A DNA stretch of 64,000 bases from NCBI GenBank assembly GCA_903813345.2, contig CAIIXF020000011.1:16723754-16787753 (forward strand). The letters run 5' to 3'. The stretch is from Owenia fusiformis (lineage: Eukaryota > Annelida > Polychaeta > Sabellida > Oweniidae). Of this stretch, positions 44,848-55,745 are shown piece by piece. Positions within the stretch are counted from its first letter, which is position 1, and the number at the start of each line of letters is the position of its first letter. Position numbers and translations under genes: made by a program. Under the pieces are notes generated by a model. The model did not search any database and was not told where the DNA came from. It was given only the letters and a program-made list of their open reading frames with translations.

Positions 44848-45020
44848 CCCAATTTTTTATGTGGGCCCGCCAAAATAAGGGGTCTTATCCAATAAAATCC
44901 CCTTAAAACCCATTAACAAGAATTGGCTGGAAAGAAGTGTGAAAAAGTATATGAAGATTAATTATCAACATGCCATGTGATCTACCTGTCAGATCTACCA
45001 TCTGTCCTTGTCATGATATG

Positions 45021-45180
45021 TGTAATAAGTGCTCATTCTGTAGCTCCCGGGTTTATTTACTGTATATGTCTTTTCGTTCAGTATAGAACGCCATCTATGA
45101 AAAGTGAAATAAAACTAAACCAGTACTACATATTTTGTCCATCTTATTTATTATAATAAGAGAACATAACATGGTGGCAG
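45021..45180 (+). mobile_element. Possible LTR end with primer-binding site (Ty3/gypsy type)
   Basis: The stretch ends …acataaca and is followed by tggtggcag (45,172-45,180), the usual look of an LTR end plus primer-binding site in gypsy-type elements. An AATAAA (45,108-45,113) lies inside. The start (tgtaataag, 45,021) is a guess. No second LTR or coding part is seen; a fossil fragment. Confidence 0.35.
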
Positions 45181-45420
45181 TTAATAAAAGCGATTATAAC
45201 GTTCAATCGGAACATCCATAGATCATTTTCAGCTAGGTGTGACTTTTCCTGAACGTTGGAGTCGTGAGTATTCTGTGTGAAAAGACTTGCCCCGTGTCAA
45301 CCGGAAGTGCTGAAGGTACATTTTTGGGGCCGACATTTTGAAACCAAAGATTTCGCCCAAATTCTTCGTGAGATAATATACTACTTCGTGTGACTGTATA
45401 GCTACGAGCTACTTATATAT

Positions 45421-45518
45421 GATATCTGTGTGATATTGAAGCTGTTATCTGTGTGATATTATTGACGCTGATATCTGTGTGATATTGAAGCTGTTATCTG
45501 TGTGATATTATTGACGCT
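45421..45518. repeat. 49-bp unit, two copies
   Basis: gatatctgtgtgatattgaa… repeats at 45,421 and 45,470; each unit itself holds two ttatctgtgtgatatt-like halves. Confidence 0.9.
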
Positions 45519-45531
45519 GATTTCAATGATT

Positions 45532-46385
45532 TCAAGTCTCTATGATATATTTGCCATATTGTGTGTCTGCCCTTCCCATAATTAATCTGTTTTCACTGGC
45601 GATGTTATCTGCTATTAGGATGTCAAGTCTGTGGCATAATGACAGGAGGTGGTCATGGTGTTTTTTTACAACACCTAGCAGGACATGTAAATATTGGGGG
45701 CAAATATGATCTATCTCTCTAGGGAGTAGAGGCTTGTTAATCACGTTATTGTGCAGTTTTGCATTACACAATTTACCTTTAGATTCAGTAGAGAACTTTT
45801 CGTAGTCAGTTGACATTCTATCTAATCTTCTGCATGGAGACTTTCCTCGCATGTTCTGTGGTTCTTTTAGATTTTCCGATTTTATGTTGCACCATAAACA
45901 TGGATGACAACCAGCTGCCCCGAAATTCCCATGCATGTGCACAGAATCAGGTAATCACCACATATGAAAAGTTCAGTAGTTTTGTCATGCCATTTCATAT
46001 TTTGCAATGTCAAAATCTGGTCCTTATATCTTCCTATACATGTTTCAAGGTTTTCCCTGCTGTCCTTTGCATTCATCGCTGCAAAAACAATCGCATTATT
46101 TGTCGAGTTGGGATTTTCAGTATTGACTATTTGTAAAGTCATCTTTAGGCTTTTGCCCCCATGGTCCCCACCAAGTTTTATCCAAATTTTGTTTTCTTGT
46201 ATAATAGATTCGTTTTGTTGCAACATTTTGTATTTGTTTAACTTGTCCTTTAAAACCGCTTCATTGTTTTTCCCAGATGATGTTTTTCGATATATATTCA
46301 TCTTTCTTGCACGTCTCCTCTTTAGGAATGAAGAAGCAACTAATGAATTGACCTGTGCCCTTTCAACTCTCAGAAACAGAAGTGG
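45532..46385 (-). mobile_element. GGDHGG-type transposase copy 2
   Basis: The acceptor ttttatttcag (46,386-46,387) at the same place as in copy 1 opens PLLFLRVERAQ, then FLKRRRARKMNIYRK. The core follows: IWIKLGGDHGGKSLKMTLQ, AAMNAKDSRENLETC, LFICGDYLILC. A frame change follows, then GCHPCLWCNIKSEN, SPCRRLDRMSTDYEKF and IDHICPQYLHVLLGVVKKHH. It covers the core and the conserved C-terminal helix region. The shared intron position shows that the element family itself has an intron. It has at least one frameshift. Confidence 0.65.
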
Positions 46386-46389
46386 CTGA

Positions 46390-46832
46390 AATAAAATTAA
46401 TTTTTTAGCGTTTAGTGAAGGAGCTGTATTTGAAACTATGGATTTTGATATTGAATGTCTGAGTATGAGTATGTCAGATTTTCATCAGCTTATCTTTATA
46501 TCTAATCATATTCTCCATAGTTACATACATTTACTTATTATTATCTTATAATGATTTTTAAACCTTTCTCCAAGTTTTACTTGTCAATTGTTCTTTATTT
46601 ACAGAGTTTTTCAATTTTCTCTTTACAAGACATGTAAGTAGCTTTTCCTCCATAACTGAAAGATGCTCATTTATACTTCTAGACATTAGGGCTAATTGCA
46701 GGCCATATAATCAAAAATGGCCCGAAAAGTTCAAATTTTGGGCCCATTTTTGACTGCCCCCCCCCCCTTGTTAGCTTCTGGCTCCGCCAGTGAGTATCAC
46801 ACTTTAAAACTGACCTAATTTTACTAACATTA
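46390..46832. other. No gene seen
   Basis: Includes a C-run at 46,758-46,768; otherwise AT-rich. Confidence 0.5.
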
Positions 46833-47934
46833 TATGCAATCTTGTTAGAAAAGCAACACCCAGCTTTAAATCAGGATAAAAATAGTTAAGATCAATATGG
46901 TACATTGACTTATATATCATTTTAAAGGTAATTCATTTTCAAACAATTTGGTATATAGCACTATGTCATGACATCAATAGTAAAGTTTTATTATACTTAT
47001 TTGAGAGGCTGAATTGCTCTTTAGGCTCTCTAGATTTTAGGGAGAAAATAGTAAATCTGCGGAATTATGTTAAATTTTTACTTACACTCGTAGAATATCA
47101 TTTTGTTAGGGGAATACACGCTTGCATATTTGCATAATTGAGTGACTAAACTTATTGTTTATGAATTTCAGTGTTGTTTATTATCAATAAGTACTCAAAA
47201 GAGGTCTGTTAAAAGACATAAAACGAATATGTGGAAAGGATTTTCTCTTTCAACAAGACATTGCATGCCTTGTACCATAGAACAAAGGAGATATTGCCAT
47301 TCCTTTGCGAACAAGGTTTCAATTTGATTGATCTAGATGCTTGGCCACTCAACAGCCCCGATGCTAATGTGGTTGATTACCATTCATGGAGCCATCTTGG
47401 GGAAATGGTACAATCACAAGCATCCAATAAACATTATTGATGAGCTGAAACACAGAATGCCAAAGTGCTGAAATGAATTGCAACAGAAATCTGTCATTGA
47501 GGCTAATGGCACTACCGCTTGAAGCTTATTGTTGACGTAGAGGGGGAGGGCATATTGAGCAATTGTTAAAATTGTTATAAAGTTTAAAATGTTATTTTAC
47601 AACAACACTGAAATTCACAAACAATAAATTCAGTCACACAATGATGCAAATGTATAAGCATATATTCAACTAACAAAATTATATTCTATAAATAAAAAAT
47701 AAATAAAACGCAGATTTACTATTTTCTCCCTAAAAGCTAGAAACCCAAAATAGCATCCCGGCCTCCCAAATAAGTATAATATACCTTTATTATTGATTAT
47801 ATGACATATTGTAATATACCAAATTGTTTGAAAATGTATTACCTTTAAAATGATATGTAAGTCAATGTACCATATTGAATGTAAATATTTATATCCTGAT
47901 TTTAAGTTGGGTATTGCTTTTTTGGCCAACCCTG
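46833..47934 (+). mobile_element. Tc1-like element with ~225-bp terminal inverted repeats
   Basis: Arms 46,833-47,062 and 47,709-47,934 are inverted copies, and TA flanks both tips. Between them is the decayed C-terminal part of a Tc1/mariner transposase on the plus strand: a DLDAWPLNSPDANVVDYHSW-type motif (normally WPsqSPDLNPiE.lW), then NIIDELKHRMPKC. The N-terminal DNA-binding part is lost. Long arms are typical of the IR/DR group. Confidence 0.85.
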
Positions 47935-49730
47935 TATTTATAAAATAATACTTTATATCATTTAGCAAGTTTTAACTTTTCTTCATATTTATTAAATGCT
48001 GACATAAAATACCGAATGGCGATTTGACGCATGATTATGTTTTATGTCATGAGAAATCTTGTAATGATACAAACCCTCTTGCTTAAAAAATCCAGATTCC
48101 ACTAAATAATAGAATGGTAATGTATGTATTTTATCAGGAAGAGGCATCATATGTTATTCAAATATCAATTTGCATTTTATCTACTTTTACTCTCTTTATG
48201 TGACTTATATTACACAACACCAGCTGTTTGCTAATTGTGCTAATGTAATTTTGGCACAAATATTGTTTTTTATTATTTTACTACTTTTTTACAATGGCGT
48301 TTGATCACGCTCTAGACATAAAACCTTTTATAGTCTATGAATTATGTAACATGTACAGGGTCCCTGATCGTTACATTTGACATTTGTAGGACCTATAATT
48401 GCTACCAACAATCTGGTAATGGTGATTGAATGTTCTATATTCAGACACACCAAAAAGGAGACACCATGCTTATTCAAGGAAATATAAAGCGCGGTAAAAA
48501 TAACATTAAAAGTTCAGAGGCATTCTAACTGACTATCCACAAAAGAGATTCAGAATTGCACTTCGACGCAGCAATTCGCACACAACATTTGTGTGACTAT
48601 CTGAGCGTACGTATCTGATAACAATGCTGGCGCATATGAAATCAAAACGCCAACCTGTACGTATGACATATCGCCCATACAAATGCATCACTTAAATAGT
48701 TCCGATCAAATTAAGGTATTGAAAAACATTGTAAGCTTAAACTCGCCATTGTCAACGCATCAAGGCAACTGACCAGAAAGCTGATTTCACCCTTCCGCAA
48801 ATCAAATCGCATATAATTCCAGTATTTAAAGTGCCTGTTCGTGTCTGGTCATAGGTCTAAAAACAGTAAGTTCAAGTTCTGAATGATGTTAACACCACTT
48901 ACAAGTCAATTCTGGTACCATCCATGTAAACATTTTTATCAATGTGAAAGTTGAAAGTTCAAAATTGGGAACCCAATGCCAAATGCCAACCATGACATTA
49001 CATCAGAACGAGCTTTTGTTGGAGTTCATAATCTCCAAACGTGCTTATGACGTGTCAGTGTAATTGAAGTGAGTACATTGTCGATCAACACAACAATTCA
49101 TCAATACTAGTACTTGTGATTTCATAGATGTTTTCCGGTCTTTGTAGACACACACAGGAATAGCCTGACTACGGTAAAGTCAGATACTGTTGTCACAAAT
49201 GGCGGACATAACCGTCGCTTCAACTGTTTAATCACTTGGTCCTCATTTCATGGGATTTTATCGTTGTTTATTCTGTGCATGCATTAAGCTCTTCTGATAA
49301 TATTTTAAATATTTATTTATTGCATTACCACAAATACAATGTACATGGGTATAGCTAAAAACTACAATATAAGATGATAAAGCAAACTACTACAGTACTA
49401 CACTGTTTGAATAAGGGAGTATATAATACAATAAAATACATAAACTTTGAGAAATTTGCTTCACACTAGTTCGGAAAATTGGGTACTTAAATGACCTCAT
49501 TGATTCTTTTCTGATAGCATGTATTGATGAAGTTGAGTATGTCAGACATATTAGTTTTATATTGCATAATAAATGTGAATTTTTTAGCATTGTCTAACGT
49601 GGTGAAAGATGGACACAATTTTTTGATTGATGAGTTGGTCCTTAAGTCGTAAAAATAGTTGGGACTACAGAGTCTACAAGTTCATGGAGGCATCAGGCCA
49701 AGGGAATGTAACTCAAATGGAAAACTTAAA
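47935..49730. other. No gene recognised
   Basis: Unique-looking AT-rich sequence. No exon-like frame with splice sites was found. Confidence 0.4.
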
Positions 49731-49734
49731 TGCT

Positions 49735-50246
49735 AAAGCTATTTTAGAAGAGGTCAAGCTTTATCAACAATCTCAAGATCCTTTTTAAAAAACATTTGGA
49801 ACGACAACAATGAAGTGAATGGTAATAAATTAAGAACTTTCAGGCAATTTAAGTATGGAGTGGTAGCAGAAAGTTATGTGTCTTGTTTTATTCCAAGACA
49901 CCATTGAAATGCATTGGCTAAACTGAGAACTGGGACGCTACAACTCCGTATAGAAACTGGTAGATATGATGGTACTCCTCTGGACCAGAGAACTTGCAAA
50001 CTCTGTGATTTGGATGAAGTTGAGAATGAAATTCATTTTCTGATAAAACGTCACTACTATAAGCTCCTAAGGGATACCTTCTATAGAGAGATTGTGCAAG
50101 AGCAATTGCCATATATAGACTTGAATAATGCAAATTCACTTTTGACATTTATTAGCCTAATGCTTGCCAAGAAGATTCAAAAACCTCTAGCAGCTCTTAT
50201 TCATAATATGTATTCAAAAAGGCAATTTGACTATGGCAGATTATAG
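49735..50246 (+). mobile_element. LINE fragment, C-terminal end of ORF2
   Basis: NLNAKAILEEVKLYQQS, then KLRTFRQFKYGVV and an open 110-codon frame (49,914-50,246): MAKLRTGTLQLRIETGRYDG, RTCKLCDLDEVENEIHFLI. This is the standard end of one LINE group (HR.alaklR.G..pLriE.GRy … CxxC … vEdE.HFl). Earlier parts carry frameshifts. Confidence 0.75.
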
Positions 50247-50249
50247 GAG

Positions 50250-51160
50250 TTACATTTGTGAAGTCCAGACTTGGTTAAAACTGATACTTTTTAGAATTAA
50301 AGATATAACTGGGCAGCAAGTGTGTGTCCCCAATCTGTTATAGTCATTTTCCAGCACTTGACTGCAAAATTTATTGTATCAATACAGTTTATTTATGTTT
50401 GCATGCATATTCATTTATTGTGATAATGGCCATTAATAGAAAAATATTTGTCAAAGCATTTAAAGGTGGCAGCACTTGAATACTACTCTATTTAAGAGTG
50501 CTCTATTAAGTCAACTTACTCTAGTCAATACTCAATTACAATTAGATATACATTTAATGATGTCTCCTAAGCCGATGCCGGCTGGTGGGTTTTTTAAAAA
50601 AGTATTTATCATATGATATTGAATGTAGTTTTTAAACCTGTGACACGGAAATAAAATATTTTAAACTTTTCCTTTCATTAGCATATAATTTACATTGTGT
50701 CATAAAGTGCATTTCATCTTCCACACTCTGTGACTGTTTTATTTTTCAATCTACCATTTTCAATTTCAAGGCAGTGATTGCTTAGGGTAACTGGTCAACT
50801 CGTACCCAAGACAAGTCGTACCCAAGACAACTGGTACCCAAGACAACTCGTACCCAAGTATATATTTTGTTTTGAATCAAGCATTGGACTGGGAATGTGA
50901 ATAGATATACATATTATAATTGTAACATACTGTTCAGAATAGTTTAAAGTATATTTGTATTATGAAAAACGCATTTTGTAGAACTTTTTTGGCGAAGCGA
51001 TGAAATTCCATCTTATAGTTTGTACCGTTTCTTAGTGCGTAAATAGAATGACTTAACGTTTTTAAGCAGCAAAATAACATATACCGTAGCCACATAATAA
51101 AGCAAAGTCTTATTTTCTGTAAAGAAATCGTGATTCGATCCATGAGAAGTATGTCTTATG
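50250..51160. other. No gene seen; short 16-bp repeat inside
   Basis: The only structure is a 16-bp tandem repeat (ctcgtacccaagacaa) of nearly four units at 50,798-50,858. Confidence 0.6.
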
Positions 51161-51161
51161 A

Positions 51162-52757
51162 CCCAGCCTTTCAGTAGGTGATGTAGGTTCGAACCTAAAG
51201 CGAACCTAAAAGTGAATCCCACAATTTGATGGCTACCTAAACGAACCTACTTCATGTAGGTTCGCTTTAGGTTCGAACCTAAAACTACCTAAAGCACTTT
51301 AAAAAAATCAGAAACTTGTTGGTAGTTTTAGGTTCGAACCTAAGGCGAACCTAAAAATGTTATACTTTTTCAGGATTTGCCTAAACCGAACCAAAAAATC
51401 TTAGAAATTATCTAGAGTTACCTAAAACTACCTAAAACACTTAAAAAATCGAAAAGTTGTAGGTAGTTTTAGGTTCGAACCCAAAGCGAACCTAAAAAAC
51501 ATAGTCATTCTTCAAGAGTTACCTAAAGCGAGCCTAAAAATCTTAAATCTACCTAAAACACTTCAAACTTGTAGGTAGTTTTAGGTTCGAACCCAAAGCT
51601 ACCTAAAGCAAACCTACAAAACAGAAGTTCTGTCACAGCCACTAGGGGCGCTGATAGCAGGAAGTATCAATGCATTGTGGGTATAACATTCAAACTAAAA
51701 TCAGTTAGACAGGAAATTTGGAAATAGCCAGGAAAATGGGGAAATATGCTGAAATGACCATCACATCAGTGCTCATTTACAAAGTACATGTAAGTAAGTG
51801 TACAAATGATCAATCAATATATTATTTTAACCTCTTGAATACCCAGAATGACGGATATATCTGTCACAGAATTTTTCACTAAAACTGCTCTAACTTTGGC
51901 AATTTTTATCCAATCTTCACAAATGATGTTTTAAAATGAGGGTCTATGTTTACTATTCTTATGAAATCAAACATCAACTGTTGTGTTTTTAGATGTAAAT
52001 ATCAAAATAACTGGCAAAAAATAAACAATACTCTGGGTTCAAACCCTTTTTAGAGGCTGGTATTCAAGATCGGTTAAGTGTTATAAAAGCATGCAATTAT
52101 AAAATAGGAGGAATTTTAAATAAATGTACCTGAGTGAGAAACTAAGCATCAAAATGTGTGAGAAATAAATAAACAGTTGACATATAGCCTATACAGTTCA
52201 CAAGTTTGTAGGGTCCAGACACCCGGCTACCTCCATAGGCCAGCTTAGGACCATAATTGTAAATAAATGTACTTGCGTGAGAATATATGCATCAAAATGT
52301 TGGAGAAATATATAAACAGTTCAAATCAACAAATCAAGTCATCCAGCTGCTGGGTGGTCTAAAGCCAACCCAGCCCTTGGAAGTATTTACCTAATGCGAA
52401 CCTACGTAGGTTCGCTTTAGGTAGTTTTAGGTTCACTTTAGGCGATGTTCAAATATGCTAATTAGATTCAGGTTCGCTTTAGGTGACCACCTAAAGTGAA
52501 CCTATAATTACCTAGAGCGAACCTATAATTACCTAAAGCGAAACTTCCTAGGTTCGCTTTAGGTAGTTTAGGTAGTTATAGGTAGTTATAGGTTCGCTTT
52601 AGGTGATCACCTAAAGTAAACCTAGACCTAATTAGCATATTTGAACATCGCCTAAAGCGAACCTACCAATGGAGTTTTTATATGGGGAACTACCTAAAGC
52701 GAACCTAGAAATCCTAGTTAAATATATCACCTAAAGCGAACCTACTGAAAGGCTGGG
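51162..52757. mobile_element. 1.6-kb TIR element packed with AACCTAAAGCG motifs
   Basis: The 17-bp ends cccagcctttcagtagg and cctactgaaaggctggg are perfect inverted repeats. Inside both ends (51,175-51,620 and 52,385-52,750) lie dozens of copies, in both orientations, of acctaaagcgaacct and the palindrome aggttcgaacct. The middle (51,630-52,370) is unique and has no long frame. This looks like a non-autonomous DNA transposon whose subterminal repeats have grown. No sure target duplication, so superfamily unknown. Confidence 0.8.
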
Positions 52758-53918
52758 GATTGTTGAGAAAAATGGTTTCATTTTTTCAATATTTTTGAGC
52801 GATCTCTTCAGTAGAATTTTTCTTGTGTTAGATATGTCGTCTCGCAAATCCATTTTGTACAATTTTCTCTTAAAACATTTAAAATTGATTATTTTTGGAA
52901 ATGATTCACTCGACGAAAATTAGATGTCGTTGCATGTCGTCTATGGATGGTCTATTCTGGAGTAATTCCAAGGCCGAGAGGAATACCCGGAACGTACCTC
53001 GTTCATAATTTCAATGTTTTCTGCGTTCGGCCTTTTATCGAAACTGTTCTATCATCAATGAAAAAGAGGGGTGCGCGAACTTTGAATTTATTCAGTGTGG
53101 GGGTTACCCTTATTACCCCCCTTTTGACATGAAGGCCAGAGCTGAATATGACAGCACATGTTAGTGAATGATTGGTAAGTTAAAACAATCTATCTTTATA
53201 ACGGAATGTATTCCCTATAGTTAAAAACGTTAAGAAATACTAGATATAGTAACAGTTCAAACAAAGCTTGTCCCCGTCTGTTCTGATTGTTCTACCGGGA
53301 AACCAATGGGGTCTTCTCATCTGCATAATCAGGTCAGTGACTGGTAAGCAGAAAACACAATCGCTACTTCAAGTACATTTCACTGTTTTTTCTTGCGCTT
53401 TTTTCTTAGCTCTCATTTATGTATCATACGTTTAGTCAATCAATTTTGTAGCTAACGATTTGAACGGATTGCAATGAAATGACCTTTATTCGGTCTGGCT
53501 ACGTACGGCCTGTTGATTTCTACGGGTGACCACAGAAATTAACAAATATTGTAACTCCGAGTTATAAAATCTACGGCTTCCCTTTACTGATATAATTGAT
53601 CTGCGGTCTACTTACGGCCGCTGTGCGACAAATGTAACTGGGGAGTAAATTGATCTGCGATTGACGTAGTCGCCTTTCAAGTTAAGTATTGAGATTTCAT
53701 GTATAGTGATAAGACCTGATAGCTTACGTTTCAATTTATTTTAGTATTCCCACGATTTGTTATGGGGTATTCCCTTTGCATTCGTTTGACTTCACTTCTT
53801 AAAAGAGAGCTTCGTCTGTAGTTTAACTAGACTCTGCATGCAGGGTATATGGGGTAATGACCATAGATGAATTTTATTTGTAATTATGATGGCTTGTTTT
53901 TAGTCGACACCACAGTCG
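52758..53918. other. No sure gene; possible untranslated exon
   Basis: A strong donor (ATTG|GTAAGT) at 53,173-53,176 (+) ends a short stretch without a useful frame. It may be a 5' UTR exon of the plus-strand gene further down or chance. Confidence 0.3.
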
Positions 53919-54416
53919 CAGGCCTGTCAACTTGGGAACACCTTACATGAGTGACTTGGAAATGTTGAACACCTCCCCTCAAAATGTGGACACCTTGGTC
54001 CAAATCTGAACACCTTTATCCAAATTTTGAACACCTTGGTTTAAATTTTATTACATCTTGCCAAATTTTGAACACCTCAAATTTTTCGCGCTCACTACGC
54101 TCGCGTTTCTAACATCCATCAACGGGGGGTGGGGGGGGGGTTGGTACGAAAAATTTCGAACGGAATGCGTGACATATACGTAATTCGCGTGAAAAGTCCG
54201 AACGAAATGCATACATTTTTTTCCGGCGTTCGTATTTTTGCTGTGTAGACGATCTTTTTTAGACATTTTTCTACAGAAATATTTTTGCTTGACAATTACC
54301 AGGTAAAATGCGTATTTGCGTGACATTTTCTGTCACGCAAAAATAACTGGCGTGACTTCAAATTCTTCAGCAAATGCGTGACAAATACGCAAATTGCGGG
54401 ACAGTTGACAGGCCTG
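53919..54416. mobile_element. MITE, 498 bp, with 6-bp target duplication
   Basis: The ends caggcctgtcaac and gttgacaggcctg are perfect inverted repeats flanked by cagtcg on both sides (53,913-53,918 and 54,417-54,422). Inside are degenerate ccaaattttgaacacctt repeats, the palindrome-like cgcgctcactacgctcgcg and a G-run. CAGG ends fit hAT, but hAT duplications are usually 8 bp. Confidence 0.85.
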
Positions 54417-54422
54417 CAGTCG

Positions 54423-55260
54423 TGTTACAGCACTAGTACTTCCATTGACTGACTTGTTTAAAACTAACACTTCTCCCTACAATGTACAACAGTTTTTAAT
54501 GCATGTAGGCATACACCCAATCAGAAACACCGCACTTCAATTTGTACAGCAGTAAGGGTCGAGCACATGTTGTAAAAGCTGCATACTGAATTTTCCCTCG
54601 AATATTTGTAAAAGTTGTTTCAATTTAAAGGCTGGATTTGTGAGACGTGACCTATATATCATACAGGAGTCGATTTAATATTTTACGCTCACACATATCT
54701 GACATAGCCTAACATGTTATAAATTGAGAGATTACAAAATATATGCAATTAGCATTTATATCACAGTTAGCTAGAACAACCATTTCGTGACAATTAGCCC
54801 ACGTCATACCTGGGTCACATAAGTGTCTGGCCGATTGAGTGTTTTGTTCAAAATTGTATTTCTATTCTAACCTTCACTTAAGAAACATAACATTAACTAG
54901 CATGTGGCTCTGCGGCTGCGTGCTGCAGAAAAACCGAGTGTATTATTTGTACAATAATGTTATCGTATGCTGGTTGCCTAAATGTGGCTCTGCGGCTGCA
55001 TCGCCGCTGGAAAATATACAAAAATGTTTATAATGGACAATTGATTAGCTTGTAAACTCGATAATGTATTAATAACATATCTCATTTTCAAAATTAAAAA
55101 CTTTTCGACCACCTGTTAAACCTTTTCTATCTTTAGCATCACAGACTCTTTAATGCCCATTATTATTCTGTTGAGAACATGATACTAAAAAGGTTATAAG
55201 GAAAAAGGTTTGTCCGAAAAATTTTCATAAACATTTTAAAGACATACGGTACGTCTAATG
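54423..55260. other. No gene seen
   Basis: The stretch catgtggctctgcggctgc… recurs at 54,901 and 54,981; otherwise nothing. Confidence 0.5.
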
Positions 55261-55433
55261 GCACGCCTGACACCATGCCACGCCGTCGACATTCCGCCCG
55301 AATTTCGTGGTCAACTCGAACGCTTTTCGTGGTCAACTCGAACGCTTTTCGTGGTCACCGCGGGCGCGTCACGAGTGCGCTTCAAGCTCATCGCGGGGTG
55401 ATTTCGTATGTACAGCGGAGTTGGTTTATTCGC
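55261..55433. promoter_or_regulatory. CpG-rich patch
   Basis: About 170 bp with many CpG (ccgtcgacattccgcccg, accgcgggcgcgtcacg) in an otherwise AT-rich, CpG-poor window, plus a 22-bp repeat (ttcgtggtcaactcgaacgc, 55,305-55,355). It could be a promoter for the plus-strand gene whose exon is at 57,568. The open frame through it is Arg-rich and unconvincing. Confidence 0.35.
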
Positions 55434-55745
55434 GTAGCTTTCGCTCACCATTCGTTGCACGGACGCCACGTTATAATTTCATGTAGTTAAGTGTATTAGA
55501 TTCCATTTACTTACCCGATGGGCGAATTGTAAATCAGGTTTAAAACCATTATTATCTTTCAACGTTAAATTACACGATCTTTCATTCCCGTAGCTTTCGC
55601 TCACCATTCGTTGCACGGACGCCACGTTATAATTTCATGTAGTTAAGTGTATTAGATTCCATTTACTTACCCGATGGGCGAATTGTAAATCAGGTTTAAA
55701 ACCATTATTATCTTTCAACGTTAAATTACACGATCTTTCATTCCC
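55434..55745. repeat. 156-bp tandem duplication
   Basis: gtagctttcgctcaccattc… at 55,434 and 55,590, practically identical, so recent. Confidence 0.95.

Noticed and set aside
50798-50858. CRISPR-like short repeats
   Set aside because: The 16-bp units are directly adjacent without spacers; a small tandem repeat in a eukaryotic genome.
51180-51620. tRNA-like B-box words (ggttcgaacct)
   Set aside because: They repeat dozens of times inside the TIR element, without an A box, acceptor stem or cloverleaf.
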